Shown here: positions 26,997 through 36,637 of the stretch, piece by piece
How positions within the stretch are numbered: the stretch's first letter is position 1
Layout of the letters: the number at the start of each line of letters is the position of its first letter
Assembly: GCF_029846275.1 (NCBI RefSeq)
Contig: NZ_JARVWS010000002.1
Coordinates: 124,001 to 188,000 of the forward strand
Direction: 5' to 3'
Origin: Nocardioides sp. CER19
Lineage (GTDB): Bacteria; Actinomycetota; Actinomycetes; Propionibacteriales; Nocardioidaceae
DNA: 64,000 bases
The notes under the pieces: model-generated
Databases searched by the model: none
Told to the model about the DNA's origin: nothing
The model's input: the letters and a program-made list of their open reading frames with translations, nothing else
Translations under genes and position numbers: made by a program

Positions 26997-27666
26997 CTGG
27001 CTCCCTTCGCACTAATCTGCACACGTCCGTCTGCGACGGGGGAGCGCATCCCGAAACACCTCGGCGGTCATCGCACAGTCGAGGCCGGTGTCGCGGGGCG
27101 CCGGGTGACATCGCGGAGGTGCGCCTCACCGTCGAACGACGCGAGTGGAGCGCATCGTGACACCCGGAGCCGGACGGGTCACTCTTCTCGGTTCGATACC
27201 GCCGTCAGGTAGGTGCCCGTCCCGGGTGCGGCGAGATGATCCACGCGCGTCATCGCCGCTGACGCCACGGACTGCGGGTCCGCCCGCGTCGGCGAAACTG
27301 GCGGGGCGCGTTCGTCGCGATGCGACGTAACTTCAGGCGATAACGCGCCAGCGTTCCTGCGCTCCGCTCCTGCGCTCAGGTACGGGCCTGCGGCTATCAG
27401 CCGGACTCGTCGCGCTTGTGAGCGGCCTGCCCGGCTGGGTTTCGGCTGCTGGGTGAGTCCTTCGAGAGTTCGGAACGTCTGCGGGCATGAGCGATAGAGA
27501 CGATCTACGCGCCCCAAACGCTCCGGCGAGCGCCCGCCGAGGGTTCGGCGGGCTCAGCCGTGTGCGTGATCGCGACGCCGTATTCAGCACGTCTGTGTTC
27601 ATCTGGGCCTGCAGAAGCGGAGTTGTCGGCTTCTGCAAGCGGACACCAAGATGAGCAAGTTCAGGT
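26997..27666. other. Intergenic, 670 bases, without a recognisable gene
   Basis: This lies between hsdR and the end of the minus-strand 628-aa protein gene. I find no protein-like frame. The only distinct structure is the hairpin at 27610-27637. The large non-coding gap between defence genes may be a junction left by gene gain or loss. Confidence 0.4.
27610..27637 (-). terminator. Hairpin downstream of the 628-aa protein gene
   Basis: TGCAGAAGC (27610-27618) and GCTTCTGCA (27629-27637) form a perfect 9-bp stem with a 10-base loop. It lies 30 bases past the stop at 27667 on the minus strand. There is no long U tract, so termination is likely but not certain. Confidence 0.5.
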
Positions 27667-29553
27667 TCACCCGCCGGTCGTCGACGGCGACGCCGGCACA
27701 TGAAGCGAATCACCGACCGCAACTAGGTCACTCCCTAAGCCCACTGCCCCGCCTCTTGCGTGGTTCAGCAACATCTCGACTAACCGCAAGCGATGCAACT
27801 CGAACCGACTGCCGGACGGCCCCAGCGCGCGCAACCTCGCTGCCTCGGTGATGTGAGGCTGCACGATGAAGACCGTAGAAGGATCTCGAGCACTGCGGGC
27901 CCGTAACAGATCGATCATGTCGTTTCGATTAGCCTCGCGATTTCCGTAGAGCCAAACCGCTGGGGATGCGACTGGCGCTCTTGCTAGAGCTAGACTCAGT
28001 CGCTCTGCATCTAGATGACGCAAGTTCTTGATCGCCTGCCCTGTTACTACCTCGAGACTGCTAGCACTAATCTGTCGATTCGGACTCAAGGAGTTGGCGC
28101 CCTTCACGTGGATCAGTGCAAGCTCTCCGTCGTCGGCGAGCAGAACGAAGTCCGCAACCTCGTTGGACCCGTCATCGCAGGTGAGGTAGCCGCGCTTGCC
28201 AAAATGTTGTAAGACCCATGTGAACAGCGAATTGTCGCCCGACCCGATTGCGTCGTGAATATCTTGGGCTACGGAAGTCGGCGGTTTCTCCCGGGTCACG
28301 TCGTACCCGTCGAACGATTCCCATCGCCATGACCGGAACTCGTGATCCTCGATCTTACTCTTATACACCGCTTCCTGTGTTACCGAGTGGCCCGATTCGT
28401 AGTGAATGGTCAGGAGCTGCGTGAAGGAAAGGGCGTCCAGCACAGGTCGAACCTGCGTTACATCCGTCGGTTCGCCGTCGAAGCCGAATGCCAGGTCCAC
28501 CCTCGAATTCGTGACAGATGGCGTACAACGGAGGTTACCGCCGACGCGGCCGTCGAGCCCGACAGAAGCGGTGAAGCGTGCGTCGGTTCCTCCGGTCACG
28601 ATAATGGTCGAACGGTTGAGGGTCTGGTAGGCGTCCAGTAGATCATCACTCACGTCCGCCGCGGGTAGATCGTCCGGATCGCACCAAGTCAACTCGTAAG
28701 CGCCAGCAACGCCGGCGAGGTCCCTCGCCTCCGTCGCGAGAAGCGGGAAAGGATGGTCATCTTCTGCGCCGTCGGCATATGCGCGGGCGAGCGCGCGAAG
28801 CAAGTCAAGACAGGTATCGCGGAACTCGGCAAAGGTCTGTGTTGACGAAAACCATACTTTGGATTTCCTTGGCGTTGTCCCGACGATTCCGGTAAGCGCC
28901 GTAAACTCCGGCGCAACACTGACATGAGCACGTGCCGAACCGAGCGCGAAGGTGCTGTCGTCCAAAGGATTGAGCGCCTCGCCCACGCTTTGGCCGCTTA
29001 ACGTCTTCGAATCCGCCTTCGTACGCCTACGTCCATGAGCTCCGCGCAACCAGAGGTTCTTGGCGTCTCCGGAGAGTAGTGTGGCATTTATTACGCCTGC
29101 GGGTACGCGCCGAAATGCTGGGCGTGGCGGCGTGTCGAGCCACTTCTGCAGTTTGGATTCGATAGTCCCGTCACAGCCGATAGCGACCCAATTTTCGCGT
29201 GCAACCCAGGTGCAAAGCGAGTGGGTCGTGTCGACGTATGGAGAATCCTTCGTGGCCCAGCCCGGTCGCGTTTCCTTCCTGTAGGCAAACGCATCGACCG
29301 TGATCTGAACGTCCGCCCGCTCGGCTGTCTGCTCGAGCCCCGCCTCGTCGACGGGAACTTGCTCCGCCAGTCCGTCTGCGACAAGTTCGGCTCCGTTCCG
29401 GGCGTGCTGCCTTTCGACGAACCGAAGCAAGGCCTTTCGCAGGACGTCTAGCGCAGAGACGGCATCCGAGGGAAACGTCAGAACGACGACTGATACGTAC
29501 GGCTTCAGCATGCTCGCATGCATCTGTGGTAGGGGCTGGTGGCCTAGCGGCAT
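27667..29553 (-). CDS. Unrecognised 628-aa protein with a nuclease-like C-terminal segment
   Basis: I do not recognise the family. The start is uncertain (ATGs at 29553, 29523 and 29511, none with a good ribosome binding site). The N-terminal half has no clear motif (start region MLKPYVSVVVLTFPSD). Around residue 470-490 the stretch VADFVLLADDGELALIHVKG has the layout of a PD-(D/E)XK core strand pair, with HVK in place of ExK. After that comes a helix-rich tail. GC content and codon choice are visibly lower than in the flanking core genes, indicating transfer. It is divergent from a PLD-helicase-DUF3427 gene, 402 bases away, inside a defence-rich stretch. Confidence 0.65.
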   Translation of the reverse strand: MPLGHQPLPQMHASMLKPYVSVVVLTFPSDAVSALDVLRKALLRFVERQHARNGAELVADGLAEQVPVDEAGLEQTAERADVQITVDAFAYRKETRPGWATKDSPYVDTTHSLCTWVARENWVAIGCDGTIESKLQKWLDTPPRPAFRRVPAGVINATLLSGDAKNLWLRGAHGRRRTKADSKTLSGQSVGEALNPLDDSTFALGSARAHVSVAPEFTALTGIVGTTPRKSKVWFSSTQTFAEFRDTCLDLLRALARAYADGAEDDHPFPLLATEARDLAGVAGAYELTWCDPDDLPAADVSDDLLDAYQTLNRSTIIVTGGTDARFTASVGLDGRVGGNLRCTPSVTNSRVDLAFGFDGEPTDVTQVRPVLDALSFTQLLTIHYESGHSVTQEAVYKSKIEDHEFRSWRWESFDGYDVTREKPPTSVAQDIHDAIGSGDNSLFTWVLQHFGKRGYLTCDDGSNEVADFVLLADDGELALIHVKGANSLSPNRQISASSLEVVTGQAIKNLRHLDAERLSLALARAPVASPAVWLYGNREANRNDMIDLLRARSARDPSTVFIVQPHITEAARLRALGPSGSRFELHRLRLVEMLLNHARGGAVGLGSDLVAVGDSLHVPASPSTTGG

Positions 29554-29955
29554 GTACCGACTTTATGCACCTTAAGGCGAAATGGTCATCGAATGGCTCA
29601 ATGGTTCGGGGTCCGGTGCCTATCGAGAGCGCGGTCGGCCGGCAGGAGTCGCCGAGTCCCTGCCACGCTGCAGCGACCCGAGGCGTACGACGCGAGCGCC
29701 GCCTCCGAGTGCCGAGCCGCTGGCGTGGTGTCCTACTTGAAGTAGGGATCAGGGGCCCGCAAGGGGTGCAGCAGCATTGTGGGCGGGTGCCGGGGGACAG
29801 CCGATCGGGAAAGTGTCCGGTGGCCGTCCCGTTGCCGATCGAACGGTCCGTCAAGGCACGTCGGCCGCGGGCCAGCTTCGGATTGCGAAACCGATGACTA
29901 GAGGCTCCGGCCGATCACACCCGCCGCGGCGGTCCTTTACGCCAAGCTAGCCTCC
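29554..29955. promoter_or_regulatory. Divergent promoter region with a 15-bp dyad
   Basis: This 402-base region separates the starts of the 628-aa protein and the PLD-helicase. It contains CCTACTTGAAGTAGG (29732-29746), 7-bp arms around one central base, near its middle. This is a plausible operator serving both genes. No convincing reading frame is present. Confidence 0.45.
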
Positions 29956-32900
29956 GTGACCCGGGAGCCACTCGCCACTGGCCTGTACGAATCGCTCGTG
30001 ACCTCCGAGCTGCGGGTCGCACTTGTAGACGCGGAGCATGCCGAGCTCGGTCGAGTCGATCAGGCCGACGCTCCGCACGTGCTCGCTCGGCACCTGTATG
30101 AAATTGCGCAGCGCCGCCTGGGCGAGGTGCGCGACCACAACGAACGGCTGGCGCTGGTCAACCGCCTCTTGAGCGAGCTCGGGGAGCCAACGGAAGCAGT
30201 CGAGTCACCCGCCAGCCAGCTGCTGCGGATCGGACCGCCAGCCGGTCCGGGGACTGCCAGCTACGCAGATACACGCCCGAACACGCCGCTCGCTGACGCC
30301 GCGCTGCTGACTAATGCACACGGTGAGCCCAATCTTGGCGGCGAGCTCCGGGCGGAGATGGACACGGCCGACAGAGTCGACCTGCTGTGCGCGTTCGTGA
30401 AGTGGCATGGACTTCGCCTGCTCGAGCCGGAGTTTGCCCGTCTGCGGTCGCGCCGGGCTCCGCTGCGTGTCATCACGACCACCTACGTGGGCGCCACCGA
30501 GCGCCGAGCTCTTGACCGCTTGGTGCGGGAGTTCGGGGCCGAGGTGAAGATCCAGTACGACGCCCAACGCACCCGGCTGCACGCGAAGGCGTGGATGTTC
30601 GGCCGGGCCAGCGGGTTCGACACGGCATATGTCGGGTCGTCGAACCTGTCGAAGTCCGCACTCCTGGACGGGGTGGAGTGGAACGTCCGGCTCTCCCGCG
30701 TCGGCACACCGACGCTGCTGGCCAAGTTCGCGGCCACATTCGACACCTACTGGAACGACAGCAGCTACGAGCAATACAACCCGGACCGCGACGGCGACCG
30801 GCTGGACGATGCTCTCGCGGAGGCCAGTGGCCGGAGGTCGGTCGACCGCGTGACGATCTCGTTGTCCGGGCTCGAGGTCCGGCCGTACCCCTATCAGCAG
30901 GAGATGCTGGACGCCCTCGACGCCGAGCGGGTTGTGCACGATCGACACCGCAACCTCGTCGTTGCTGCCACCGGTACAGGTAAGACCGTTGTCGCCGCTC
31001 TCGACTACCGCCGGCTCTGTGGCGAAGCGACTGGCACGCGGCCACGCTTGCTCTTCGTCGCTCACCGCCAGGAGATCCTGCGGCAGTCTCTGCGCACCTA
31101 TCGCGAAGTGCTGAATGACGCGTCCTTCGGCGAGCTCTACGTCGACGGCACGCGCCCGGAGCGCTGGGAGCACGTGTTCGCCAGCGTCCAATCGTTGTCG
31201 TCCTACGGCGTTGAGGAGATCCCGCGTGACGCTTATGACATGGTCGTCGTCGACGAGTTCCATCACGCAGCCGCCAGCAGCTATTGCCGGCTTCTCGACC
31301 ACTTGCAGCCGCGGGAACTACTCGGGCTGACCGCCACGCCGGAGCGTGCCGACGGCGTCAATGTTCGTGACGCCTTCTTCGGCGGCCGGATCGCCGCCGA
31401 GCTGCGGCTGTGGGACGCGCTGGGGGCGGACCTGCTCTGTCCATTCCACTACTTCGCCGTCGGCGACAACACCGACTTGAGCCACCTAAACTGGGCCGCC
31501 GGTCGCTACGACGGCGCGGAGCTCTCCAACCTGTACACCGGCAACGATGCCCGCACCCGGATCGTTCTGCGCGCGCTCGGCGACAAGGTGCTCGATCCCG
31601 GCGCGATGCGAGCGTTGGGCTTCTGCGTCGATGTCGCGCACGCCACCTACATGACGCGTGTCTTAAATGATGCGGGGATCGCCGCCCGCACGGTGACGGG
31701 TCAGACACCGTCAGCTGAGCGCGCACAGATTCTCGCCGACCTCCGAGAGCGGCGGGTCAACATCGTCTTCACTGTCGACGTGTTTAACGAGGGCCTCGAC
31801 GTTCCGTCCGTTGACACCGTTCTTTTCCTACGCCCGACAGAGAGCGCGACGATCTTCCTGCAGCAGCTCGGCCGCGGTCTTCGTCGTACTCATGACAAGG
31901 CGGTGCTCACGGTTCTGGACTTCGTCGGGCTCCAGCACAAGAAGTTCCGCTGGGACCTCAAGCTCCGCGCGTTGACGGGACTCACCCGGGCCGGCGTCGA
32001 GCGGGAGATCAAACGTGGCTTCCCGTTCCTGCCGTCTGGCAGTCAGATCGTCATGGACGAGCATGCGCAGGCGGTCGTACTCGACAACATTCGCTCCCAG
32101 GTCGCCTCGAGGTGGTCGCAGATCGTCGCCGAGCTCCGCGCGTACGGCGACATGGACCTGCCGACGTTCCTGCGCGAGTCCGCGCTCGAACTCTCCGATG
32201 TCGTGCGAGGCGACCGCTCCTGGACACGTCTGCGCCGCGATGCCGGGCTCGCGACGCCGACCGGTTCCGCACGAGAGAACCAACTGCTCAAGCGCAACCG
32301 TGCCCTTGCGCACGTCGATGACGAGCGCCGCGCCGCCGCCTACGTCGAGATGCTCTCCGGCGACCGGTCCATCGACGACTTGTCTCCGGCAGAGCAGCGG
32401 CTGGCACGGATGCTGTTCTTCTCGTTGTGGCCCGATGGTGGTGGCCACAAGTCCTACGCCGAGGGATGGTCCGCGCTGCGCGCGGAGCACGCCGCTCGCG
32501 CCGAACTCAGCAGCATCGTGGACCTCTCCTTCGACGCCGCTCGACAACGGTCCATCCGGCTCGGAGGCGGGTTGGCGTCCGTGCCACTGCACGTCCACGC
32601 GCGGTACCAGCGCGAGGAGATCCTCTCGGCGATCGGCTACGCGTCCTTTGAGCGAAAGCCGACGAGCATGATGCAGGGCGTCGCTTACGCATCGGACGCC
32701 AACATCGACGCCTTCTTCATCACGCTGAAGAAGTCCGAAGCGGCTTTCTCGCCGACCACCATGTACCGCGACTACCCGATCAGCCCGACGCTGTTCCACT
32801 GGGAATCGCAGTCAACGACGAGGATCGCCTCACCGACCGGTCAGCGCTACCTCAACGGCACCAGCACCGTCATGCTCTTCGTGCGCGAACAGGAGAAGGA

Positions 32901-33045
32901 CGACCTGGGCACCGCGCCGTACCTGTTCCTCGGACCGGCCCGGTATCAATCGCACGACGGCGAGCGACCCATTGCGATCACCTGGCAGCTCGAGCACGCC
33001 ATGCCCATCGAGTTCTTTCAGGCCGCCACGCTCGCGGCCGGGTGA
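29956..33045 (+). CDS. PLD-nuclease / DEAD-box helicase / DUF3427 protein
   Basis: 1029 aa from GTG 29956. A phospholipase D-type domain has one HxK motif, RLHAKAWMFGR (about residue 205), followed by AYVGSSNLS. A complete SF2 helicase follows: Walker A VAATGTGKT (about 337), VVVDEFHHAA (about 430), GLTATPERADG, VFNEGLDVPSVDTVLF and QQLGRGLRR. The C-terminal about 170 residues correspond to DUF3427 (YQREEILSAIGY, HWESQSTTR, TWQLEHAMP). Single HxK PLD nucleases dimerise. Proteins of this layout are frequent in defence islands. The likely role is DNA translocation coupled to cleavage. Its end is 56 bases from the end of the UvrD-like gene. Confidence 0.88.
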   Translation: MTREPLATGLYESLVTSELRVALVDAEHAELGRVDQADAPHVLARHLYEIAQRRLGEVRDHNERLALVNRLLSELGEPTEAVESPASQLLRIGPPAGPGTASYADTRPNTPLADAALLTNAHGEPNLGGELRAEMDTADRVDLLCAFVKWHGLRLLEPEFARLRSRRAPLRVITTTYVGATERRALDRLVREFGAEVKIQYDAQRTRLHAKAWMFGRASGFDTAYVGSSNLSKSALLDGVEWNVRLSRVGTPTLLAKFAATFDTYWNDSSYEQYNPDRDGDRLDDALAEASGRRSVDRVTISLSGLEVRPYPYQQEMLDALDAERVVHDRHRNLVVAATGTGKTVVAALDYRRLCGEATGTRPRLLFVAHRQEILRQSLRTYREVLNDASFGELYVDGTRPERWEHVFASVQSLSSYGVEEIPRDAYDMVVVDEFHHAAASSYCRLLDHLQPRELLGLTATPERADGVNVRDAFFGGRIAAELRLWDALGADLLCPFHYFAVGDNTDLSHLNWAAGRYDGAELSNLYTGNDARTRIVLRALGDKVLDPGAMRALGFCVDVAHATYMTRVLNDAGIAARTVTGQTPSAERAQILADLRERRVNIVFTVDVFNEGLDVPSVDTVLFLRPTESATIFLQQLGRGLRRTHDKAVLTVLDFVGLQHKKFRWDLKLRALTGLTRAGVEREIKRGFPFLPSGSQIVMDEHAQAVVLDNIRSQVASRWSQIVAELRAYGDMDLPTFLRESALELSDVVRGDRSWTRLRRDAGLATPTGSARENQLLKRNRALAHVDDERRAAAYVEMLSGDRSIDDLSPAEQRLARMLFFSLWPDGGGHKSYAEGWSALRAEHAARAELSSIVDLSFDAARQRSIRLGGGLASVPLHVHARYQREEILSAIGYASFERKPTSMMQGVAYASDANIDAFFITLKKSEAAFSPTTMYRDYPISPTLFHWESQSTTRIASPTGQRYLNGTSTVMLFVREQEKDDLGTAPYLFLGPARYQSHDGERPIAITWQLEHAMPIEFFQAATLAAG

Positions 33046-33101
33046 GCGCCTGGGTCTGTGACGCGGACGCTGCAGATCGACGGCACCCTTCCCGAGGCCA
33101 A

Positions 33102-35531
33102 TTAGCTCAGACGCTGTGTGTGCCGGCATGCGGGAAACCGAGTGCACCCCAAGAACTCGCTGTACGGCCCCGTCCGGGCCACCAACGCGCCTTGTCCGCA
33201 GGCCGGGCACGCAACCACGGGAACTGCGGTGCTGAGCGGAGACTCGGCGAGCGCGCCTGCCTTGGCGAGCTCCGCGACAAAGGACGACTCGCGGCCACTG
33301 ACCGTCATCAGCGTGACGGCTTTCCGGGCCCGGGTGAGCGCGACGTACAAGAGCCGACGCTCTTCTCCGTGAGGGAAGCGGTCGGCATCGGACATCACAA
33401 GACGAAGGACGGGGTCGTCGACGATTTCGCTGGGGAATCCGTAGGTTCCCGACACCATCCGCGGGATCAGCACGTAGTCCGCCTCGAGTCCTTTGGACGA
33501 GTGCGCGGTCCTGAACGTCACTGTCAGGTTCGGGTACGGTGCCCGGGGTAGCAGCTTCCTCTCGAAGCCGTACCGGCCGAGGATGTCGACAGTCGCCGAG
33601 CTCACCTTGGCGGAGAGGTCAGCGAGCCACGCACCGATGGCGTCGGTGATCTGGTCCTCGGACTCGAGACGGATGAGTGACACGGGAACGCCCGCGTCGG
33701 ACCGGAAGGAACGGACGGTCTTCGCGATCTGGCGTGGGTTCTTCTGCACGAACGCGGCCGCGGTGTCGGCGATGGTCTGCGTGCAGCGGAAGGTGGTCTG
33801 CAGTCGCAGCGTCGGTCCCTCGCCGAACCAGCTGTTGAAGTCCGTCATGACCGAGATGTCGGCTCCGGCGAACCGGTTAATCGCCTGCCAGTCATCTCCG
33901 ACGGTCATCAGGTAGCGGTGCGGTCGGTCGACCAGTGCACGTGCGAGCCGGGCGCGGGCGGGGCTGGCGTCCTGAAATTCGTCGACGAGCACCATCTCGT
34001 AGCCCATGTCGGCGCCGGCCTCGACGTGCCTGGCGGCCTCTATAAGCATGTCCTCGAAGTCGATGGATTGGTCCTGCTCCAGCCGCCGTTGCCACGCCTC
34101 GTGGATCGGCCAGTAGATATCGAGGAAGACCCGCGACCGGTAGGACCGGCGCGAGCGTCCCCACCGTTCCTCGAGCACTTCACGCGTGAAGCCGTTCGAC
34201 TTCACGTGCGCCATGAACGTGCGGATCAGCTTCGCCAGGTCCTCGTGCGAGACAGCTTCCGTCCCGCGTGCACGGTCCGGGTTCCAGTCGAAGGTGATGC
34301 CTCGCTCGGCGAGCTGGTCGTGCAGCGGCCCGAACCCGGTCGTGTCGAGGATTTCGGTCCAGGTGGTCTCGAGGAGGGTGGTCCCGAAACGGCGGTGCGT
34401 TTGCTTCTTCCAGCGCATCGACTCGGCGTACCCGACGAACGCCGCCGGCGGCTCCCCGTCAGGTCCGATCGCCCAGTGCTCGTGCCACACGTCGACGTCG
34501 GGGTAGAAGAAGTCGGGTCGGTACTGGGAATGCGACTCGTCGGCGACGTCGTGGCTGTAGGGACGCTCGTACTCGTAGGTGATGCCGTTGAGGAAGAGCC
34601 AGTCGGCGATCAGGCGCTCGCCCTCCGACTTCACGACCTCGCCGCGCATCGTGCCGAACCCGGTGGTGCGGCTCTTCTTGTCGTAGGCGTCGGGCTGAGC
34701 CTCGGCGGAGTTCTCGCCCATCCGCGCGAACAGGAGCCGGTAGAGATCCCACTTGAAACGGAAACCGACGTCGGAGTCGCGCAGCTCGTCCACGATGCGG
34801 CTGACGGTGGCGACATCCTGGCCACCGTCGAGCCAGCCCGCGAGACGCGGCTTTCGCCCGGTCGCACGACCGATGCACGAGAGCCCAAAGGCATGGAAGG
34901 TGTTGGCCGCGAAGCCGGTCGAGTCCATGCCGGCTGCTGCAAAGCGGCCCTCGAGCCGGGATTGGAGCTGCTCAGCGGCATCCCTGTTGAAGGCGAGAAG
35001 GAGCACCTTGTCCGCCGGGACGAAGCCGAAGCGGATGGCGTACGCCGCCCGCGCCACCATCACTGACGTCTTCCCTGAACCGGCCGCTGCGACCACCTGC
35101 ACGCGGTTGTCCATTGTGACGACCGCGGTCGCTTGCTCATCGGTGAGCGGCTGCGACTCGATGGAATCTACGAACTTCTTCCGCTCGACGAGGGCGCGTT
35201 CTCGGATGCGCCCGTTGACCGTGGCCACGAGCAGAGAGAGGTCGCCGCACACGAACTCGACGGCTGACCGCACGACGGGATCAAGGCGCTTCAAGGTCCG
35301 CGCCGACACCCTCGCCGGACGGCTCGCCGCCCATTCAAGACACTGATCACGCGTAATCCATCGGAGCTCTTGTTCTGCGTGGGCGATGGCCTCTTGGACG
35401 TCTGTGGCCCAGCGGGTGCCAGCATCGACCGCCGACGCCTCAGTCGCGGAGAGTGGCTTCGCGCTCCGGGCCCTCAGCAACACCATCCCCACGACGATGG
35501 CCAAGGTGATGAAGCCGATCGCCGCGAGCAC
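33102..35531 (-). CDS. Membrane-anchored UvrD-like helicase with inserted nuclease-like segment and C-terminal zinc finger
   Basis: 809 aa from GTG 35531. Residues about 2-19 form one hydrophobic segment (IGFITLAIVVGMVLL), so the protein is probably anchored with the helicase in the cytoplasm. The SF1 motifs are VVAAAGSGKT (about 150), VLVDEFQDASP (about 510), GDDWQAINRFAGAD, FRTAHSSKGLEADYV and LLYVALTRA. Between motifs I and II, residues about 295-355 read KSEGERLIADWLFLNGITYEYE and YRPDFFYPDVDVWHEHW, resembling a restriction-type nuclease core. The last about 35 residues are a topoisomerase-type four-Cys zinc finger (CPACGQG, LGCTRFPACRHT). The overall layout matches helicase IV-like proteins. 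Confidence 0.85.
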   Translation of the reverse strand: MLAAIGFITLAIVVGMVLLRARSAKPLSATEASAVDAGTRWATDVQEAIAHAEQELRWITRDQCLEWAASRPARVSARTLKRLDPVVRSAVEFVCGDLSLLVATVNGRIRERALVERKKFVDSIESQPLTDEQATAVVTMDNRVQVVAAAGSGKTSVMVARAAYAIRFGFVPADKVLLLAFNRDAAEQLQSRLEGRFAAAGMDSTGFAANTFHAFGLSCIGRATGRKPRLAGWLDGGQDVATVSRIVDELRDSDVGFRFKWDLYRLLFARMGENSAEAQPDAYDKKSRTTGFGTMRGEVVKSEGERLIADWLFLNGITYEYERPYSHDVADESHSQYRPDFFYPDVDVWHEHWAIGPDGEPPAAFVGYAESMRWKKQTHRRFGTTLLETTWTEILDTTGFGPLHDQLAERGITFDWNPDRARGTEAVSHEDLAKLIRTFMAHVKSNGFTREVLEERWGRSRRSYRSRVFLDIYWPIHEAWQRRLEQDQSIDFEDMLIEAARHVEAGADMGYEMVLVDEFQDASPARARLARALVDRPHRYLMTVGDDWQAINRFAGADISVMTDFNSWFGEGPTLRLQTTFRCTQTIADTAAAFVQKNPRQIAKTVRSFRSDAGVPVSLIRLESEDQITDAIGAWLADLSAKVSSATVDILGRYGFERKLLPRAPYPNLTVTFRTAHSSKGLEADYVLIPRMVSGTYGFPSEIVDDPVLRLVMSDADRFPHGEERRLLYVALTRARKAVTLMTVSGRESSFVAELAKAGALAESPLSTAVPVVACPACGQGALVARTGPYSEFLGCTRFPACRHTQRLS

Positions 35532-35620
35532 GGCGTCACCCTAGGGCGGTCCAGCGTTGTGCACGGGCGGTCTTCAGAAACTGCTGTGTGCACCGGCTAC
35601 CGTCATTAGGGTTTTGCTTT

Positions 35621-36637
35621 GTGAGTCAGGAGGCGCCCCTGAGCGCGGCGACGGGCAGGGATTCGCTGGTAGTGAGACGGTGGAAGCGCTATGGCATGGA
35701 CCGGCTGTACGTCCAGTCCGCCGAGGAGCGCAAAGTCGGTTGGTGGGACCTCGCTACCGATGAGCCGCACCCCGAGAATCCCGATGACCTCGAGCCGTTG
35801 ATCGCTGCCGTGGACGGCTGGAAGGCCGCGAATGTTCAGGTCACACCTGCGAGAGTCCCGGAGTCGGAGCCTGCGCTGGCAGCGGACGCCGTGGACGCCG
35901 TGGACGCCGTGGACGCCGTGGATGCCGTGGACGCCGTCTCCGTCGGCGGCGCCGCAGACTCGATCCCCGTCCCGGATCCCGCACCCAAAGAGTTTGGACC
36001 TGCCGCCGAGCGGCCGTGGGTTGACTTGGCGACCAACGCGCCCGGCTCTGCGGCGCGCGAACAAGCCGTTTCCGCTCAGGTCGCCGCCCCGGTGCGCACG
36101 CTGGTTGCCCGTGCGTTCAGAATCCACACCGAGGAACGAGCGTGGCGAATCGGCGCGGACGGCGAAGAGAAGGTGGCAGCCCAGCTCGACAAGCTGATGA
36201 AGAAGGATCCTCGCTGGCGCGTTATTCACGCAATTCCCGTGGGCAACCGCGGATCCGACATCGACCACCTGGTCGTCGGCCCTGGCGGCGTGTTCACCGC
36301 CAACGCCAAGCACCACCCCGGCGCTAAGATCTGGGTCGGCGGCAACACGGTTATGGTGAACGGCAACAAGCAGCCCTATGTCCGCAACAGTCGGCACGAG
36401 GCCAACCGAGCGGCCGAGACCCTCTCGCGTGAATGCGGCTTCCCTGTGTTTGTCGAAGGCCTGATCGTCACCGTCAACGCTGCAGACGTCCTGGTGAAGA
36501 GCCAGCCCGATGGGGTCACGGTTGTTCCACGCATGCAGTTGACGAAGTGGTTGCTGCGTCATGGGGAGATCCTCGACCCGTCGACCATCGAGGCGATCCA
36601 CGATGTGGGTCGTCGCTCCACGACCTGGCGGGGCTGA
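35621..36637 (+). CDS. NERD-domain protein with a DAV tripeptide repeat
   Basis: 338 aa from GTG 35621; an ATG at 35588 would add 11 residues. The N-terminal part is unrecognised, followed by a low-complexity run of Asp-Ala-Val repeats and a Pro-rich linker. The C-terminal NERD (nuclease-related) domain has GEEKVAAQLDKL, PVGNRGSDIDHLVVGPGGVF and TANAKHHPG. NERD is distantly related to restriction nucleases and often sits next to helicases or kinases. The helicase gene is divergent, 90 bases away, so the pair may share a promoter and function. The metal ligands seem present (SDIDH, NAK). Confidence 0.8.
   Translation: MSQEAPLSAATGRDSLVVRRWKRYGMDRLYVQSAEERKVGWWDLATDEPHPENPDDLEPLIAAVDGWKAANVQVTPARVPESEPALAADAVDAVDAVDAVDAVDAVSVGGAADSIPVPDPAPKEFGPAAERPWVDLATNAPGSAAREQAVSAQVAAPVRTLVARAFRIHTEERAWRIGADGEEKVAAQLDKLMKKDPRWRVIHAIPVGNRGSDIDHLVVGPGGVFTANAKHHPGAKIWVGGNTVMVNGNKQPYVRNSRHEANRAAETLSRECGFPVFVEGLIVTVNAADVLVKSQPDGVTVVPRMQLTKWLLRHGEILDPSTIEAIHDVGRRSTTWRG
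35885..35938 (+). repeat. Six tandem copies of a 9-bp unit (Asp-Ala-Val) inside the NERD gene
   Basis: GACGCCGTG is repeated six times; copy five has a silent C to T change and the last copy ends in C. Each unit encodes Asp-Ala-Val. Because the unit is nine bases, copy number change would alter length without shifting frame. It forms a linker before the NERD domain. Confidence 0.9.

Noticed and set aside
27666..27675. TTCACCCGCC match to the tRNA-Tyr 3' end as possible right attachment site
   Set aside because: Only ten bases of GC-rich sequence match and it lies within the end of the 628-aa protein gene; too short and badly placed.
35885..35938. Short tandem array considered as a CRISPR
   Set aside because: Units are contiguous 9-mers without spacers and are coding. 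No CRISPR array or cas gene is visible in the window.
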